A model generated the notes under the pieces. That model had not been told where the DNA came from. It worked only from the letters and a program-made list of their open reading frames with translations, and ran no database searches. The translations under genes and the position numbers were made by a program. Below are positions 52,248-60,998 of a stretch of DNA of 64,000 nt, piece after piece. Source of the DNA: Firm-04 sp045617625. Lineage in GTDB: Bacteria > Bacillota > Clostridia > Oscillospirales > Ruminococcaceae. Location: NCBI GenBank assembly GCA_045617625.1, contig JAZLJA010000055.1, forward strand, positions 11,951-75,950. The letters run 5' to 3'. Numbering within the stretch: position 1 is the stretch's first letter; every line of letters begins with the position of its first letter.

Positions 52248-52958
52248 ATGACGTATGTCATGAGCGATCTGCACGGCTGTTACGCAAAATTTCTCGAAAT
52301 GCTCGAACTGATCCATTTTTCGGATGAGGACGACCTCTATCTGCTGGGAGATTTTGTTGACCGCGGTGATGCGCCCATTCCGCTGCTCCTTGACTGCATG
52401 GAGCGTGTCAATGTCTACCCTCTGCTCGGTAATCATGAGGCGATGTTCCGCGGCTGTGTCATGGATCTGCCCGCTGATGTTACCCTTGATACCCTCGACG
52501 ACTGCCTGACTTATCCGCAGCGCGAACTGTTCGGCACCTGGATGCAAAACGGTGGTGAACCGACCTTTTTGCAGTATATGGCACTTCCGCCTGAACGCCG
52601 CGCCGATATTCTCTCGTATTTAAGCGAATTTCAGCTGTTTGAGACCTGTGAGGTGCGCGGCGTGCCGTTTGTCCTCACGCACAGCGGACTTGAGGATTTC
52701 GACCCCGATCGTCCGCTGATCGACTATCCTGCGGACGCATTTTTGAATGCTCGACCATCCTCGACGGCTGAGTTTTATCAGGATAAATTTATGGTGTTCG
52801 GGCATACCCCGACCCTCACATACCCCGAACTGCACGGCAGAGCCGAGGTCATCTTCAAGGAGACCTATATCAACATCGACTGCGGTGCGGTGTTCACCGA
52901 ATCGGGCGGAAAACTTGCCTGCCTCTGCCTCGATAATATGCAGGTCTATTACGTGTAA
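52248..52958 (+). CDS. Metallophosphoesterase (Ser/Thr phosphatase-like)
   Basis: 236 residues from ATG 52248, 12 bases after AAAGGAGG. All five calcineurin-type motifs are present: MSDLHG, GDFVDRG, LLGNHE, THSG and FGHTP. It resembles the bacterial PrpA/Ap4A-hydrolase-like group that hydrolyses phosphoproteins or dinucleotide phosphates; substrate not deducible. Followed 11 bp later by mnmM. Confidence 0.9.
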   Translation: MTYVMSDLHGCYAKFLEMLELIHFSDEDDLYLLGDFVDRGDAPIPLLLDCMERVNVYPLLGNHEAMFRGCVMDLPADVTLDTLDDCLTYPQRELFGTWMQNGGEPTFLQYMALPPERRADILSYLSEFQLFETCEVRGVPFVLTHSGLEDFDPDRPLIDYPADAFLNARPSSTAEFYQDKFMVFGHTPTLTYPELHGRAEVIFKETYINIDCGAVFTESGGKLACLCLDNMQVYYV

Positions 52959-52969
52959 GGAGCGATATC

Positions 52970-53569
52970 ATGCAAAACCCCAAACCCGCCCGACAGTTGA
53001 GCGTCCTGAATCTGGCACATCAGTTTTTGCGCAGCCGCGTGCAGGCAGGCGATCTCTGCATCGACGCAACAGCAGGCAGAGGATTTGATACCGCACTGCT
53101 TTGCGAACTGGTGGGCGAATCGGGCAAAGTGCTGGCATTCGATATTCAGCAGGAAGCTGTGGACAGCACAAAGGCTCTGCTTGCCGAAAAAGGTTTTGCA
53201 AATGCCGAAGTGCATCTGGACAGCCACGCAAATCTTGCACAGTATGCACAGGCGGAGAGCGTTTCCTGCATTGTGTTCAATTTTGGCTGGCTCCCAAAGG
53301 GCAGCCACGAGATTTTCACCCATGCCGATTCCAGTATCGCCGCGCTGAATGCAGGTCTGAAGCTTCTGAAAGTCGGCGGGGCGATGTCGCTTTGCATTTA
53401 TTACGGCGGCGCAAACGGGTTCTCTGAGCGTGATGCGTTGCTGGAATATTTTCAGTCGCTTGACAGTACCTATTATACTGTGCTGCAATGTCAATTCCCG
53501 AACCGCACGGGCTGCCCGCCGTTCGCGGTGTTCATCACCAAGGATGCCGAACCGCCCGTCAACTTGTAA
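52970..53569 (+). CDS. mnmM: YtqB/MnmM-like tRNA methyltransferase
   Basis: 199 residues. SAM-binding IDATAGRGFDTALLCELVG and the family motif VFNFGWLPKGSHEI followed by TRT-like C-terminal segments. B. subtilis YtqB was identified as MnmM, the enzyme methylating nm5U at tRNA wobble position 34; the assignment here is by family. In the same unit as the phosphatase gene. Confidence 0.85.
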   Translation: MQNPKPARQLSVLNLAHQFLRSRVQAGDLCIDATAGRGFDTALLCELVGESGKVLAFDIQQEAVDSTKALLAEKGFANAEVHLDSHANLAQYAQAESVSCIVFNFGWLPKGSHEIFTHADSSIAALNAGLKLLKVGGAMSLCIYYGGANGFSERDALLEYFQSLDSTYYTVLQCQFPNRTGCPPFAVFITKDAEPPVNL

Positions 53570-53578
53570 GGAGCAGCG

Positions 53579-53866
53579 ATGAATTTGTTGATGTATGCCG
53601 CGCTTTTTGCTGAGGAGAATACAGAGGACATGAAAAACGTCACACCTGATGTGCTGCTGTTTCTCGGGAAATTCGTGGCGGTATTCGGGCTGATCGCGCT
53701 GATTGCCGTGCTGACCCCAAAAATCGCCGCATGGGTGGATAAGACCCGTGAAAAGACGAAAGAGAAAAATCCTGTTGACCCACGATTGATGCAGGTGCGC
53801 AGTCCCTATGACCTGCCGCCTGTTCCGCCGCAGTCTGAGGATGAAAACGAATCAGACGCCGACTGA
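53579..53866 (+). CDS. Small single-pass membrane protein
   Basis: 95 residues: a short outer N-terminus, one membrane helix (about 26-48: LLFLGKFVAVFGLIALIAVL) and a charged cytoplasmic tail with Pro-rich and acidic parts. It slightly resembles small decarboxylase gamma (OadG-like) subunits, but not enough to name it. Good SD (AAGGAG) 5-10 bases upstream. Confidence 0.6.
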   Translation: MNLLMYAALFAEENTEDMKNVTPDVLLFLGKFVAVFGLIALIAVLTPKIAAWVDKTREKTKEKNPVDPRLMQVRSPYDLPPVPPQSEDENESDAD

Positions 53867-53881
53867 GAACGGAGAAGAATC

Positions 53882-54754
53882 ATGAAGCATCGACACGGTT
53901 TGCTTTTGGGCGGAGTGCTCTGCATCACACTGTTGAGTTTCGTTTCCGCATCCGCCGTGACCTACGACATGGACGGTGACCAGAATCTCACCGCATTCGA
54001 CATCGTACTCAAAAAACGCGAATATATGGAGAATCCCGAAAGCGGTGCGCTTTACGATATGTATATGATTGATTCGCATATCCTGGGTTTCCGCACACTG
54101 CCGCTGGAGGGCGATGAACCCACTGAGCCTGATGATCCCGGATTTCTGTTTGAGCCTGATCCTATCATCGAGCCGAAACACGTTGTGCGAAACGGCGATG
54201 CGACCTATTACAGCATCGGTTCCGGCAGCGGATACTTTGGATTGAACGCAAATGCGAAGAAAAACGGGCTGTATATCTGCGCCGTCAATCAAAAGGATTT
54301 CGCAAATCCCATTCCCGCAGGTGCGTATCTGAACGTGACGAACAAAGCAAACGGCAAGTCCGTGAATGTGTATGTCGTGGATGTGTCAGGGCAAAGTGCG
54401 GGCGGTATTGATCTTGACAAAGCTGCTTTTCAGCAGGTCGCGGCACTTTCAGCGGGCAGAATCAAAATCAGCTGGGAAATCGTGCCCTATCCCGCATCGG
54501 GCGGCATGAAGTATCAGCTCAACAGCGGAACGCTGCAAATTCTCGATCACACGTACCCGATCTATTCACTGGAAAAGCAAAATGCCGACGGCACTTTTTC
54601 AGCGGTCGAACGCAACACTTACGGCTATTTCCAGAATGTGAAAAGCGGTGCAAACACGTTCCGTGTCACCGATATCTATGGGCATATTGTGCTGGAGACC
54701 GTTACGCTGGTTTCGGGCGGCACCGTGCAGGGCAATGAGAATTTTCCTGCCTGA
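53882..54754 (+). CDS. Secreted expansin-like protein with a partial dockerin
   Basis: 290 residues. Signal peptide (about 1-25), then one calcium-loop segment of a dockerin (YDMDGDQNLTAFD) with a degenerate second half. From about 100: a bacterial expansin (EXLX type), with a double-psi beta-barrel (ATYYSIGSGSGYFG ... GAYLNVTNKANGKSV, VVDVSGQSAGGIDLDKAAFQQVA ... GRIKISWEIVPYP) and a CBM63-like second domain ending NTFRVTDIYGHIVLE. Expansins loosen plant cell walls without hydrolysis. It is the last gene of a unit of housekeeping genes. Confidence 0.85.
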   Translation: MKHRHGLLLGGVLCITLLSFVSASAVTYDMDGDQNLTAFDIVLKKREYMENPESGALYDMYMIDSHILGFRTLPLEGDEPTEPDDPGFLFEPDPIIEPKHVVRNGDATYYSIGSGSGYFGLNANAKKNGLYICAVNQKDFANPIPAGAYLNVTNKANGKSVNVYVVDVSGQSAGGIDLDKAAFQQVAALSAGRIKISWEIVPYPASGGMKYQLNSGTLQILDHTYPIYSLEKQNADGTFSAVERNTYGYFQNVKSGANTFRVTDIYGHIVLETVTLVSGGTVQGNENFPA

Positions 54755-54823
54755 AGGCATCTGTCACAATCGTATCGCCAAGCAGTGAACGACGGTTTCA
54801 TTCAAAATCAAATCAGGAGCATG

Positions 54824-54857
54824 AAAGCGGACGACTTTTCCGGTCGTCCGCTTTTTT
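54824..54857 (+). terminator. Terminator after the expansin gene
   Basis: 10-bp stem GCGGACGAC / GTCGTCCGC with a 7-base loop and a TTTTTT tail. Confidence 0.85.
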
Positions 54858-54885
54858 CGTGTGTATTTGCGACAGGCGAAAAGCT

Positions 54886-54918
54886 GAGCAGTCCGAAACA
54901 TCAGATTCCGGACTGCTC
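54886..54918 (-). terminator. Terminator after the CotH gene
   Basis: 10-bp stem GAGCAGTCCG / CGGACTGCTC; on the minus strand followed by AGCTTTTC, a short T tract. It starts 9 bp past the stop. Confidence 0.6.
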
Positions 54919-54927
54919 TTTTACCGT

Positions 54928-57492
54928 TTAATATCCGATGGCCTGCCGAATGACCTCGTTGCGCTTGACAAGAAAATCAACGACGGAGATATTCTCGCCG
55001 CCGAAACCGAAGCCGCCGCCGCCAAATCCGCCGAAACCGCCAAATCCGCCGAAGCCGCCCCAGCCGCCGTTGTTGCCGCCGTTATTGACCTGCAAGCCGT
55101 TCGCAGATTTCGTTGTATTTGCGAGGAACTGGTCATACGAGAAGAACGAATTGGGATCCGCCTTGACATGATCGCCGATCAGTGCCGCATAACGGTCAAC
55201 ACTCTTCTGCGGATCACTGTAAAGCGCCAGAATCTGATTTACATAGCCGATATACATTTTGTAATACTCATCGACTTCCAACAGTTTTGCCAGCGGACGA
55301 TCCTTGACTTCGACCTGATACAGACCGGTTTTGACATCGGAATTGACCGAATCTGCACCGCCTGTGAAGTTGCCGAGCGAAAGATTGTAGTCCCAGCCGA
55401 CAAAATAGCATCTGCCTTCATTATACATCAGATAATAATTATGTGCAAGCGTACCGTTGTAGCTGTCATAGTTGCACATGACGGAATTGACCGCAAATCC
55501 CTTCAGGAAGCTCGGTACATCAATGACATTCTCGATGAATTTGTAATCATTGTACGAAACACGGTTGATTGCCTGCTTGATTGCGTCAATATGTGCAAAA
55601 CCGTCATCCGTTCCGAATTTGACATCGAAATTTTCAAGCGGCATATTCTGCGTAAAGGAGCAATAACCGTCATTGCCGCCGAAACCGAAGCCCCAGCCGC
55701 CGCCGCCGCCGGCATTATCCGTTGCCTTATACAGAACAGCATCGTCAGAAGTTGCCAGACGTTCCGCAAGCGTTGTGCCGGGCTGTTCTGCGAGGAAATA
55801 GAAGCTATACAGATTTCCGTTCAGATACATGTCCGTATAAGCGCAGTTCGGGCCGACACCGTCGATCTCATGCAGTGCATCATAGCAGAGGACATCACGC
55901 ATACAGGACGGATCGGAATACATATTATTCATGCAGAATTCCGTCAGACCGTAGTAATTCTGCAATTTATCATACTCATCGAGCTTGATGCGCCAGCTAT
56001 ATTTCTTGCCGCCTGCCTGCGAAACGAACATACGGGAACTGTTGCCCTTTGTACGGATGGCGACATTCGGGATGCGTTCGCCGTCGATCACGATATCACA
56101 TGGATAATAGACTTCCTGATCTGCTTTCGTCATGAATTCGCTCCAATTATCCATTTCAATTTCAATCTTATGGACGCTGCTTTTGTCAAAGAGTCCTGCA
56201 TAGAGCAGCTCGGCATGGTCGGTATTATTGACATCGGTATAGCTGCTGCCTGTGCGGAAACTGTTGCTGCCGCCTGCTTCAACCTGAATGCCGCCCGCAT
56301 AGACATTGACCGTGCCGGACACATTCGGCGCAGATATGGTTGCATAACGGTATTTTTTCGGCGTATTCTGATGGAATACGATGCCGCTGCCGTTTGTGAC
56401 CGAAATCGGATTGTTCTTTGACCATTCCTTTGTAAAGCTGAGATTGATCGCATTCGATGCACTGAGGTTGTCGGCTGCATGATCAGTTGCAGTTGCGAGC
56501 AGCGCACAGCCGTCCAGCGTGATCGAACCGTTTGCCGTCAGACCGCGGTCGCCGCAGGCACTGACTGTTCCGCCGCTGAGTTCCATATCGGTTTCAGCCT
56601 GCAATGCATCCTTGCCGGATTTGATGCTGACCGTACCGCCGGAAATCGCCAGATTCCCCTTTGTTGACTTGATGCCGTCGCCCTCGGTATTGATATTCAC
56701 CGTACCGTCCTTGACTGTGACAGAGGTTCTGCCGCGAACAGCATCACCGCTTTCCGTATTGACAGTCAGTGTACCGCCGTTGAGCTTGAGATCGTTGTTG
56801 CAGTGGATGCCATACAATGTACCGGCATTGATCTCCAGACTGCCGCTGCCCTTGATTGTCAGATCATCCTTGGAATGCAGAACAGCATAGTCCGGTTCTT
56901 CCGCAGTCGGTGCATCTGTGCCGTCAGAGAGCGAATTGCTCTTATTCTCAACGAGATTCACCGATGTATTCTCTGCATTCTCGATCATGATGCAGGGCGC
57001 ATCGGTATTCTTCATCTCCACGCCGTCCAGATACAGCTTGACGGTCTTGGAATCAATCGTTTCATCCGGCACATTGACAAGGATCTGACCGCCGTCCAGT
57101 TTTCCGTCAATATAATAGACACCGGATGCAGAAATCGTTGCAACTTTGCCGGAAACAGATATATTGCTGCCTTCAAAGGAAATGCTGCTGCCTTTCAGAT
57201 GAATATACTGCGGCTCCGGTTCTTCTTCGGGAACATCCTGCTTCATCAACGAAAGGTCAATGGCATTCAGCACACGGTTTCCGTCAAAATCCGCAGCCTG
57301 CCAGTTGGAAAGCGATGTGCTTTTCGTCAGAAGCCAGTTTTGCAGTAATTTCACATCCGCTGCATTGAACTGACCGTTGCCGTCCAGATCACCGGATGCC
57401 GCTGCATCCGCCTGAATCGGTCCGGAAGTTGCTGCTGCTGCGATCAGCACACCCAACGCGATGCCGCAGCAGCTCAGAAATCGAGATCTCAT
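54928..57492 (-). CDS. Secreted dockerin / Cthe_2159-like / CotH protein
   Basis: 854 residues from ATG 57492 after GGGAGG. Signal peptide (about 1-30), an N-terminal dockerin (GDLDGNGQFNAADVKLLQNW and ADFDGNRVLNAIDLSLMKQ), a Cthe_2159/DUF4353-like beta-solenoid (about 95-400, with repeats such as DLKLNGGTLTVNTESGDAVRG), and a CotH domain (about 435-770: IRTKGNSS, CMRDVLCYDAL, YFVGWDYNLSLG). CotH proteins include protein kinases; here the usual WDxD reads WDYN, so kinase activity is uncertain. The C-terminus is Gly/Phe-rich. Dockerin plus polysaccharide-binding domain suggests a cellulosome component. Confidence 0.88.
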   Translation of the reverse strand: MRSRFLSCCGIALGVLIAAAATSGPIQADAAASGDLDGNGQFNAADVKLLQNWLLTKSTSLSNWQAADFDGNRVLNAIDLSLMKQDVPEEEPEPQYIHLKGSSISFEGSNISVSGKVATISASGVYYIDGKLDGGQILVNVPDETIDSKTVKLYLDGVEMKNTDAPCIMIENAENTSVNLVENKSNSLSDGTDAPTAEEPDYAVLHSKDDLTIKGSGSLEINAGTLYGIHCNNDLKLNGGTLTVNTESGDAVRGRTSVTVKDGTVNINTEGDGIKSTKGNLAISGGTVSIKSGKDALQAETDMELSGGTVSACGDRGLTANGSITLDGCALLATATDHAADNLSASNAINLSFTKEWSKNNPISVTNGSGIVFHQNTPKKYRYATISAPNVSGTVNVYAGGIQVEAGGSNSFRTGSSYTDVNNTDHAELLYAGLFDKSSVHKIEIEMDNWSEFMTKADQEVYYPCDIVIDGERIPNVAIRTKGNSSRMFVSQAGGKKYSWRIKLDEYDKLQNYYGLTEFCMNNMYSDPSCMRDVLCYDALHEIDGVGPNCAYTDMYLNGNLYSFYFLAEQPGTTLAERLATSDDAVLYKATDNAGGGGGWGFGFGGNDGYCSFTQNMPLENFDVKFGTDDGFAHIDAIKQAINRVSYNDYKFIENVIDVPSFLKGFAVNSVMCNYDSYNGTLAHNYYLMYNEGRCYFVGWDYNLSLGNFTGGADSVNSDVKTGLYQVEVKDRPLAKLLEVDEYYKMYIGYVNQILALYSDPQKSVDRYAALIGDHVKADPNSFFSYDQFLANTTKSANGLQVNNGGNNGGWGGFGGFGGFGGFGGGGFGFGGENISVVDFLVKRNEVIRQAIGY

Positions 57493-57688
57493 GAAAAATC
57501 CTCCCGCCATATTGGCTTTTTAATCCGCGTCCGTTTTCCCTTCCGACGCTTTTTATGTGGTTGATTTACCCCTTGCAAACTCTTTTTCTGTAAGATTTTT
57601 CCCAATATGTGATGCGGCACGCTGCCGCCGCTTTTTCTGCGATCTCCGAATAATCCCTCCTTTGCCGTTATCTATACGCTTTTCCCTC

Positions 57689-57864
57689 AAAAAAAGCACC
57701 GTATCTGCAAATGCGGATACGGCGTTTCTGATTCTCTGTGTCTGCCTGAAAACAGCAGCAGAAAATACACCGATTCTGCATCGAACGGTTCCCGTTTGTA
57801 CCCCTGAAATCAAACGTATCATTGCGCTACGGTGTATCTCTGTATCGCAGCTTTTTTAGGCTGC
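57689..57864 (-). ncRNA. Structured leader or small RNA ending in a terminator, upstream of the CotH gene
   Basis: From a predicted start near 57864 the minus-strand transcript forms an outer helix (57830-57837 with 57765-57772, 8 bp) enclosing inner helices (57811-57816 with 57793-57798; an alternative 5-bp hairpin 57784-57796 competes). A terminator follows: CCGTATC / GATACGG (57716-57722 with 57699-57705) and seven T (57689-57695). Because no upstream gene on this strand needs ending, this is either an attenuated leader of the CotH gene or a separate small RNA of about 175 nt. No known riboswitch consensus was recognised. Confidence 0.4.
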
Positions 57865-57870
57865 ACACTC

Positions 57871-57899
57871 AGTTTAACATATTTACTCTGAATTGTCAA
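57871..57899 (-). promoter_or_regulatory. Promoter of the CotH leader
   Basis: Minus strand TTGACA (57894-57899), 17-base spacer, TAAACT (57871-57876). Confidence 0.65.
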
Positions 57900-58034
57900 G
57901 AGTATCTTGTGATTATTAACGGCTTTTTCAGACAACTTGAAAAAAACCGATTTTTGACCATACAAGACTGAAAAAGAGATTCCGAAGAAATAATCTCCCT
58001 TTGGAATTTCAGCCTGTGAAACCGCTGACATATA

Positions 58035-58063
58035 TTGACAATATGACATGAATGTCGTATACT
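58035..58063 (+). promoter_or_regulatory. LRR gene promoter with inverted repeat
   Basis: TTGACA (58035-58040), 17-base spacer, TATACT (58058-58063). The spacer contains GACAT-GA-ATGTC, part of a longer near-palindrome (ATGACATGAATGTCGT), a possible operator. Confidence 0.7.
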
Positions 58064-58155
58064 GGAATAGTATATATCCATCTTAGCATATTTATGGCAA
58101 TCACAAAAACAGAACCATTGCACGAAAACGAAAAATACATCAAGGAGAAATAATT

Positions 58156-60786
58156 ATGAAACATCGCATTGCATCTTGTACGGCAGCTGCTGCATTGCTG
58201 GCAGGCATTTGCGGAGAACCGTTTTCTGTACTGTATCGGGCGGATTTTTCTGCATCGGCGGCAGATGATATGTCAGGCACCTGTGGTGAAAATCTTACAT
58301 GGACATTCGATGGAAACGGCACACTGACCATTTCCGGCACGGGCGAAATGACAAACATGGGCATGATTGACATTCCGTGGCGAAATTATACCATCAAAAC
58401 AGTTGTGCTGGAAGAAGGCGTGACAAGCATCTGCAGTGAAGCGTTTCAATATTGTTATAGCTTGCGGAACGTCACCATTCCTGACACCGTGGAAACTATC
58501 GGCAGCGATGCATTTGCATATTGCTCCGCTCTGGACGCTGTCACCATTCCGGAAGGTGTGACGGATATCGGTAATTGGGCATTTAATGGCTGTAAAAATC
58601 TGACTTCTGTCACAATTCCCGAAAGCGTCAAAACCATCGGGCACGATGCGTTCAGAAACTGTTCCGCTTTGACCTCTGCTTCGATACTGGGCAGCAGCAC
58701 AAGCATCGGCAAGACTGTGTTTTATGCATGCAGCAATCTGTCAGAAATCTTTGTCAGCGAGAAAAACCCGAATTATATTGTAGCTGACGGCGTTTTGTTC
58801 TCAAAAGACAAAACAGAGCTGATTTGTTACCCTGCACAAAAGGCGGATACGGAATATGTGATACCGAACGGAGTCAAAACCATTGAGGAAGGAACATTCC
58901 AAAGTTGTCTCAATCTGACTTCTGTCACCATACCGGACAGTGTCAAGGGAATCGGCAACAGTGCGTTCCAGTATTGCTCCAATCTGACTTCGGTTACGCT
59001 TTCAAACAGTGCCACATTCATCGGAAACAACGCATTTGAAGACTGTTACGATCTGACCTCCGTAACATTGCCGGACGCAGTCACTTCCATCGGTCAGAAG
59101 GCGTTTTGTTATTGTTCCGGTCTGCGTACTTTCTCTATTTCGGAAAGAGTCAAAACCATCGGTGACGGTGCATTTATGAATTGCGGCAGTCTGCGTGAGA
59201 TTGTCGTCAGCAAAACGAATCCGTATTTTATGTCAGCAGACGGCATTCTGTTCTCAAAAGATAACACGCAGCTGATGTGTTATCCGGGAGGCAAGACGGA
59301 TTCTGAATATGTAATACCGGAATATGTCACAAGAATCATTCGGTATTCATTCTGCGAATGGAGTGAAATGACCGCTGTTACCGTGATGAACCCTGATTGC
59401 AAGATTGATAGTTCTGAAGATGTATTCCCGAAAAAAGCTGTGATTCGCGGATACAAAAATTCTTCCGCTGATATCTACGCAAAGAAGTTTGACAGAATCT
59501 TTGAAGAAATTGATATGGGGGACCCGCTCGTTTTCGCATCCGGTACCTGCGGCGATTATCTCACTTGGAACGTGGATGAAAAAGGCAATCTGACGATTTC
59601 CGGCACAGGTGCAATGACAGAATGGGAATCCAAAGGCGATGTTCCGTGGCACAATTTCCTGATTGAAACGGCAGTGATTGAAAATGGTGTCACAAGCATT
59701 GGTGCGAATGCATTTAACGGCTGTTTTGGTCTGACCGCTGTTACAATTCCGAACACAGTCAAAAGCATTGGCAGTTATGCATTCGATGATTGCGGCATTC
59801 TGACGTCTGTGACCATTCCGGACGGCGTCACAAGCATTGGAAGCTATGCTTTCTTTAACTGTAATCAACTGACCACAGTGAGCATTCCGGATACAGTCAC
59901 ATTCTTTGGTGCGCGTGTATTTCATGAAACACCGTGGCTGGAAGAAAAACGCAAGGAGAATCCGCTTGTTATTTTTAACGGATTCCTGATTGACGGTGTA
60001 TCCTGTGAGGGGGCAGTGACGATTCCTGACAGTGTGAAATGGATTGCAGAATATGCATTTTATAATGCTATGGATATGACTTCGGTCACAATCCCGAATA
60101 GTGTCACATATATCGGTCAGTACGCATTCCTGCAAAGCTACCATCTGACCTCTGTTTCGCTGCCGGACAGTATTACCCGTATTGAAAAAGGTGTGTTTGG
60201 AAGCTGCGCGAAGCTTTCTGAAATTACGATACCGGGCAATGTCACAGAGATTGGACTCGGTGCGTTTCAATACTGCGACAGCCTGGCGGTCATCAATTTG
60301 TCCGAAGGTCTGGAACACCTTGAGGCCTCTGCATTCTCTTACTGCAACAGTCTGACCTCGGTGACGCTGCCTGAAAGTGTCACACACATCGAAAAATGGG
60401 CTTTTTACAAGGACCCCAATCTGCACACTGTTACAGTGCAGAATCCGGAGTGTAAGATCGACGCCTTCGTCAATGTATTCCCTGAGGAAACCGTGATTTA
60501 CGGGCACAAAGGTTCCACCGCTGAAAAAAACGCAAAGACGTATGGCAGAACATTTAGAGTAATCGGTGAGGATTATTCGGAGTATCTGAAATATGATATC
60601 AACGGCGATAGTATCGTGTCGGTGGCTGACAGGGTGATTCTGTATCATATTCTGGCTGAAGACAATTCCATAGTGAAAGACCTGCCGAAAAACTTTTCGG
60701 CTGAATCACTGGACTTTGACGGCGACGGCATTCTGACAATTATTGATTCGATGCTGCTGCTTGAACTGTTACAGTCAAATGTCTAA
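58156..60786 (+). CDS. Secreted BspA-type leucine-rich-repeat protein with dockerin
   Basis: 876 residues. Signal peptide (about 1-36). Two halves each open with SGTCG(E/D)xLTW and LTISGTG (about residues 39 and 461), followed by LRR_5 repeats of the form LTSVTIPDSVxxIGxxAFxxC, about 23 residues each; this looks like an internal duplication. The C-terminus is a dockerin (YDINGDSIVSVADRVIL and LDFDGDGILTIIDSMLLLE). Expected at the cell surface or on a scaffoldin; LRR proteins of this type bind proteins or glycans. SD AAGGAG 9 bases before ATG. Confidence 0.88.
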   Translation: MKHRIASCTAAAALLAGICGEPFSVLYRADFSASAADDMSGTCGENLTWTFDGNGTLTISGTGEMTNMGMIDIPWRNYTIKTVVLEEGVTSICSEAFQYCYSLRNVTIPDTVETIGSDAFAYCSALDAVTIPEGVTDIGNWAFNGCKNLTSVTIPESVKTIGHDAFRNCSALTSASILGSSTSIGKTVFYACSNLSEIFVSEKNPNYIVADGVLFSKDKTELICYPAQKADTEYVIPNGVKTIEEGTFQSCLNLTSVTIPDSVKGIGNSAFQYCSNLTSVTLSNSATFIGNNAFEDCYDLTSVTLPDAVTSIGQKAFCYCSGLRTFSISERVKTIGDGAFMNCGSLREIVVSKTNPYFMSADGILFSKDNTQLMCYPGGKTDSEYVIPEYVTRIIRYSFCEWSEMTAVTVMNPDCKIDSSEDVFPKKAVIRGYKNSSADIYAKKFDRIFEEIDMGDPLVFASGTCGDYLTWNVDEKGNLTISGTGAMTEWESKGDVPWHNFLIETAVIENGVTSIGANAFNGCFGLTAVTIPNTVKSIGSYAFDDCGILTSVTIPDGVTSIGSYAFFNCNQLTTVSIPDTVTFFGARVFHETPWLEEKRKENPLVIFNGFLIDGVSCEGAVTIPDSVKWIAEYAFYNAMDMTSVTIPNSVTYIGQYAFLQSYHLTSVSLPDSITRIEKGVFGSCAKLSEITIPGNVTEIGLGAFQYCDSLAVINLSEGLEHLEASAFSYCNSLTSVTLPESVTHIEKWAFYKDPNLHTVTVQNPECKIDAFVNVFPEETVIYGHKGSTAEKNAKTYGRTFRVIGEDYSEYLKYDINGDSIVSVADRVILYHILAEDNSIVKDLPKNFSAESLDFDGDGILTIIDSMLLLELLQSNV

Positions 60787-60885
60787 TTGAGAGGGGTTCT
60801 GTCCCATTCTCTCGGTTTGCCGGAAAGGTCAGATACAAAATGAATCTGCCGAGTCGCGTTCAAAGGCTTTGTTACTTTACATAAC

Positions 60886-60914
60886 TTGACAAAACAGAAT
60901 ATGTATGGTATAAT
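60886..60914 (+). promoter_or_regulatory. Likely cas9 promoter
   Basis: TTGACA (60886-60891), 17-base spacer, TATAAT (60909-60914): full consensus with TGG extension. It gives a start near 60921 and a cas9 leader of about 200 nt that covers the whole tracrRNA gene in antisense. Confidence 0.8.
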
Positions 60915-60969
60915 AAAAACATTGTACAGATATGCAAATTTGCTGTTCAAATCATACGAACTGCTAAGC

Positions 60970-60998
60970 AAAAAAGAAAGACCTCCGAAGAGGTCTTT
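60970..60998 (-). terminator. tracrRNA terminator
   Basis: Perfect stem AAAGACCTC / GAGGTCTTT (60977-60985 with 60990-60998), UUCG loop on the RNA, then C and six U. Confidence 0.9.

Larger units (their letters stand above)
57493..58155. other. Divergent intergenic region between CotH and LRR genes
   Basis: Holds the CotH promoter and a long structured leader (minus), and the LRR promoter (plus), each listed separately. An 89-codon minus-strand frame at 57553-57822 has no SD and is not called. Confidence 0.6.

Noticed and set aside
57493..57690. c-di-GMP (GEMM) or other known riboswitch before the CotH gene
   Set aside because: I looked for GEMM-type conserved segments and for other common classes in the leader and found no match; only generic structure plus a terminator can be claimed.
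57553..57822. 89-codon minus-strand frame in the CotH leader
   Set aside because: No SD, Arg-rich composition, and the terminator hairpin lies inside it; better explained as structured non-coding RNA.
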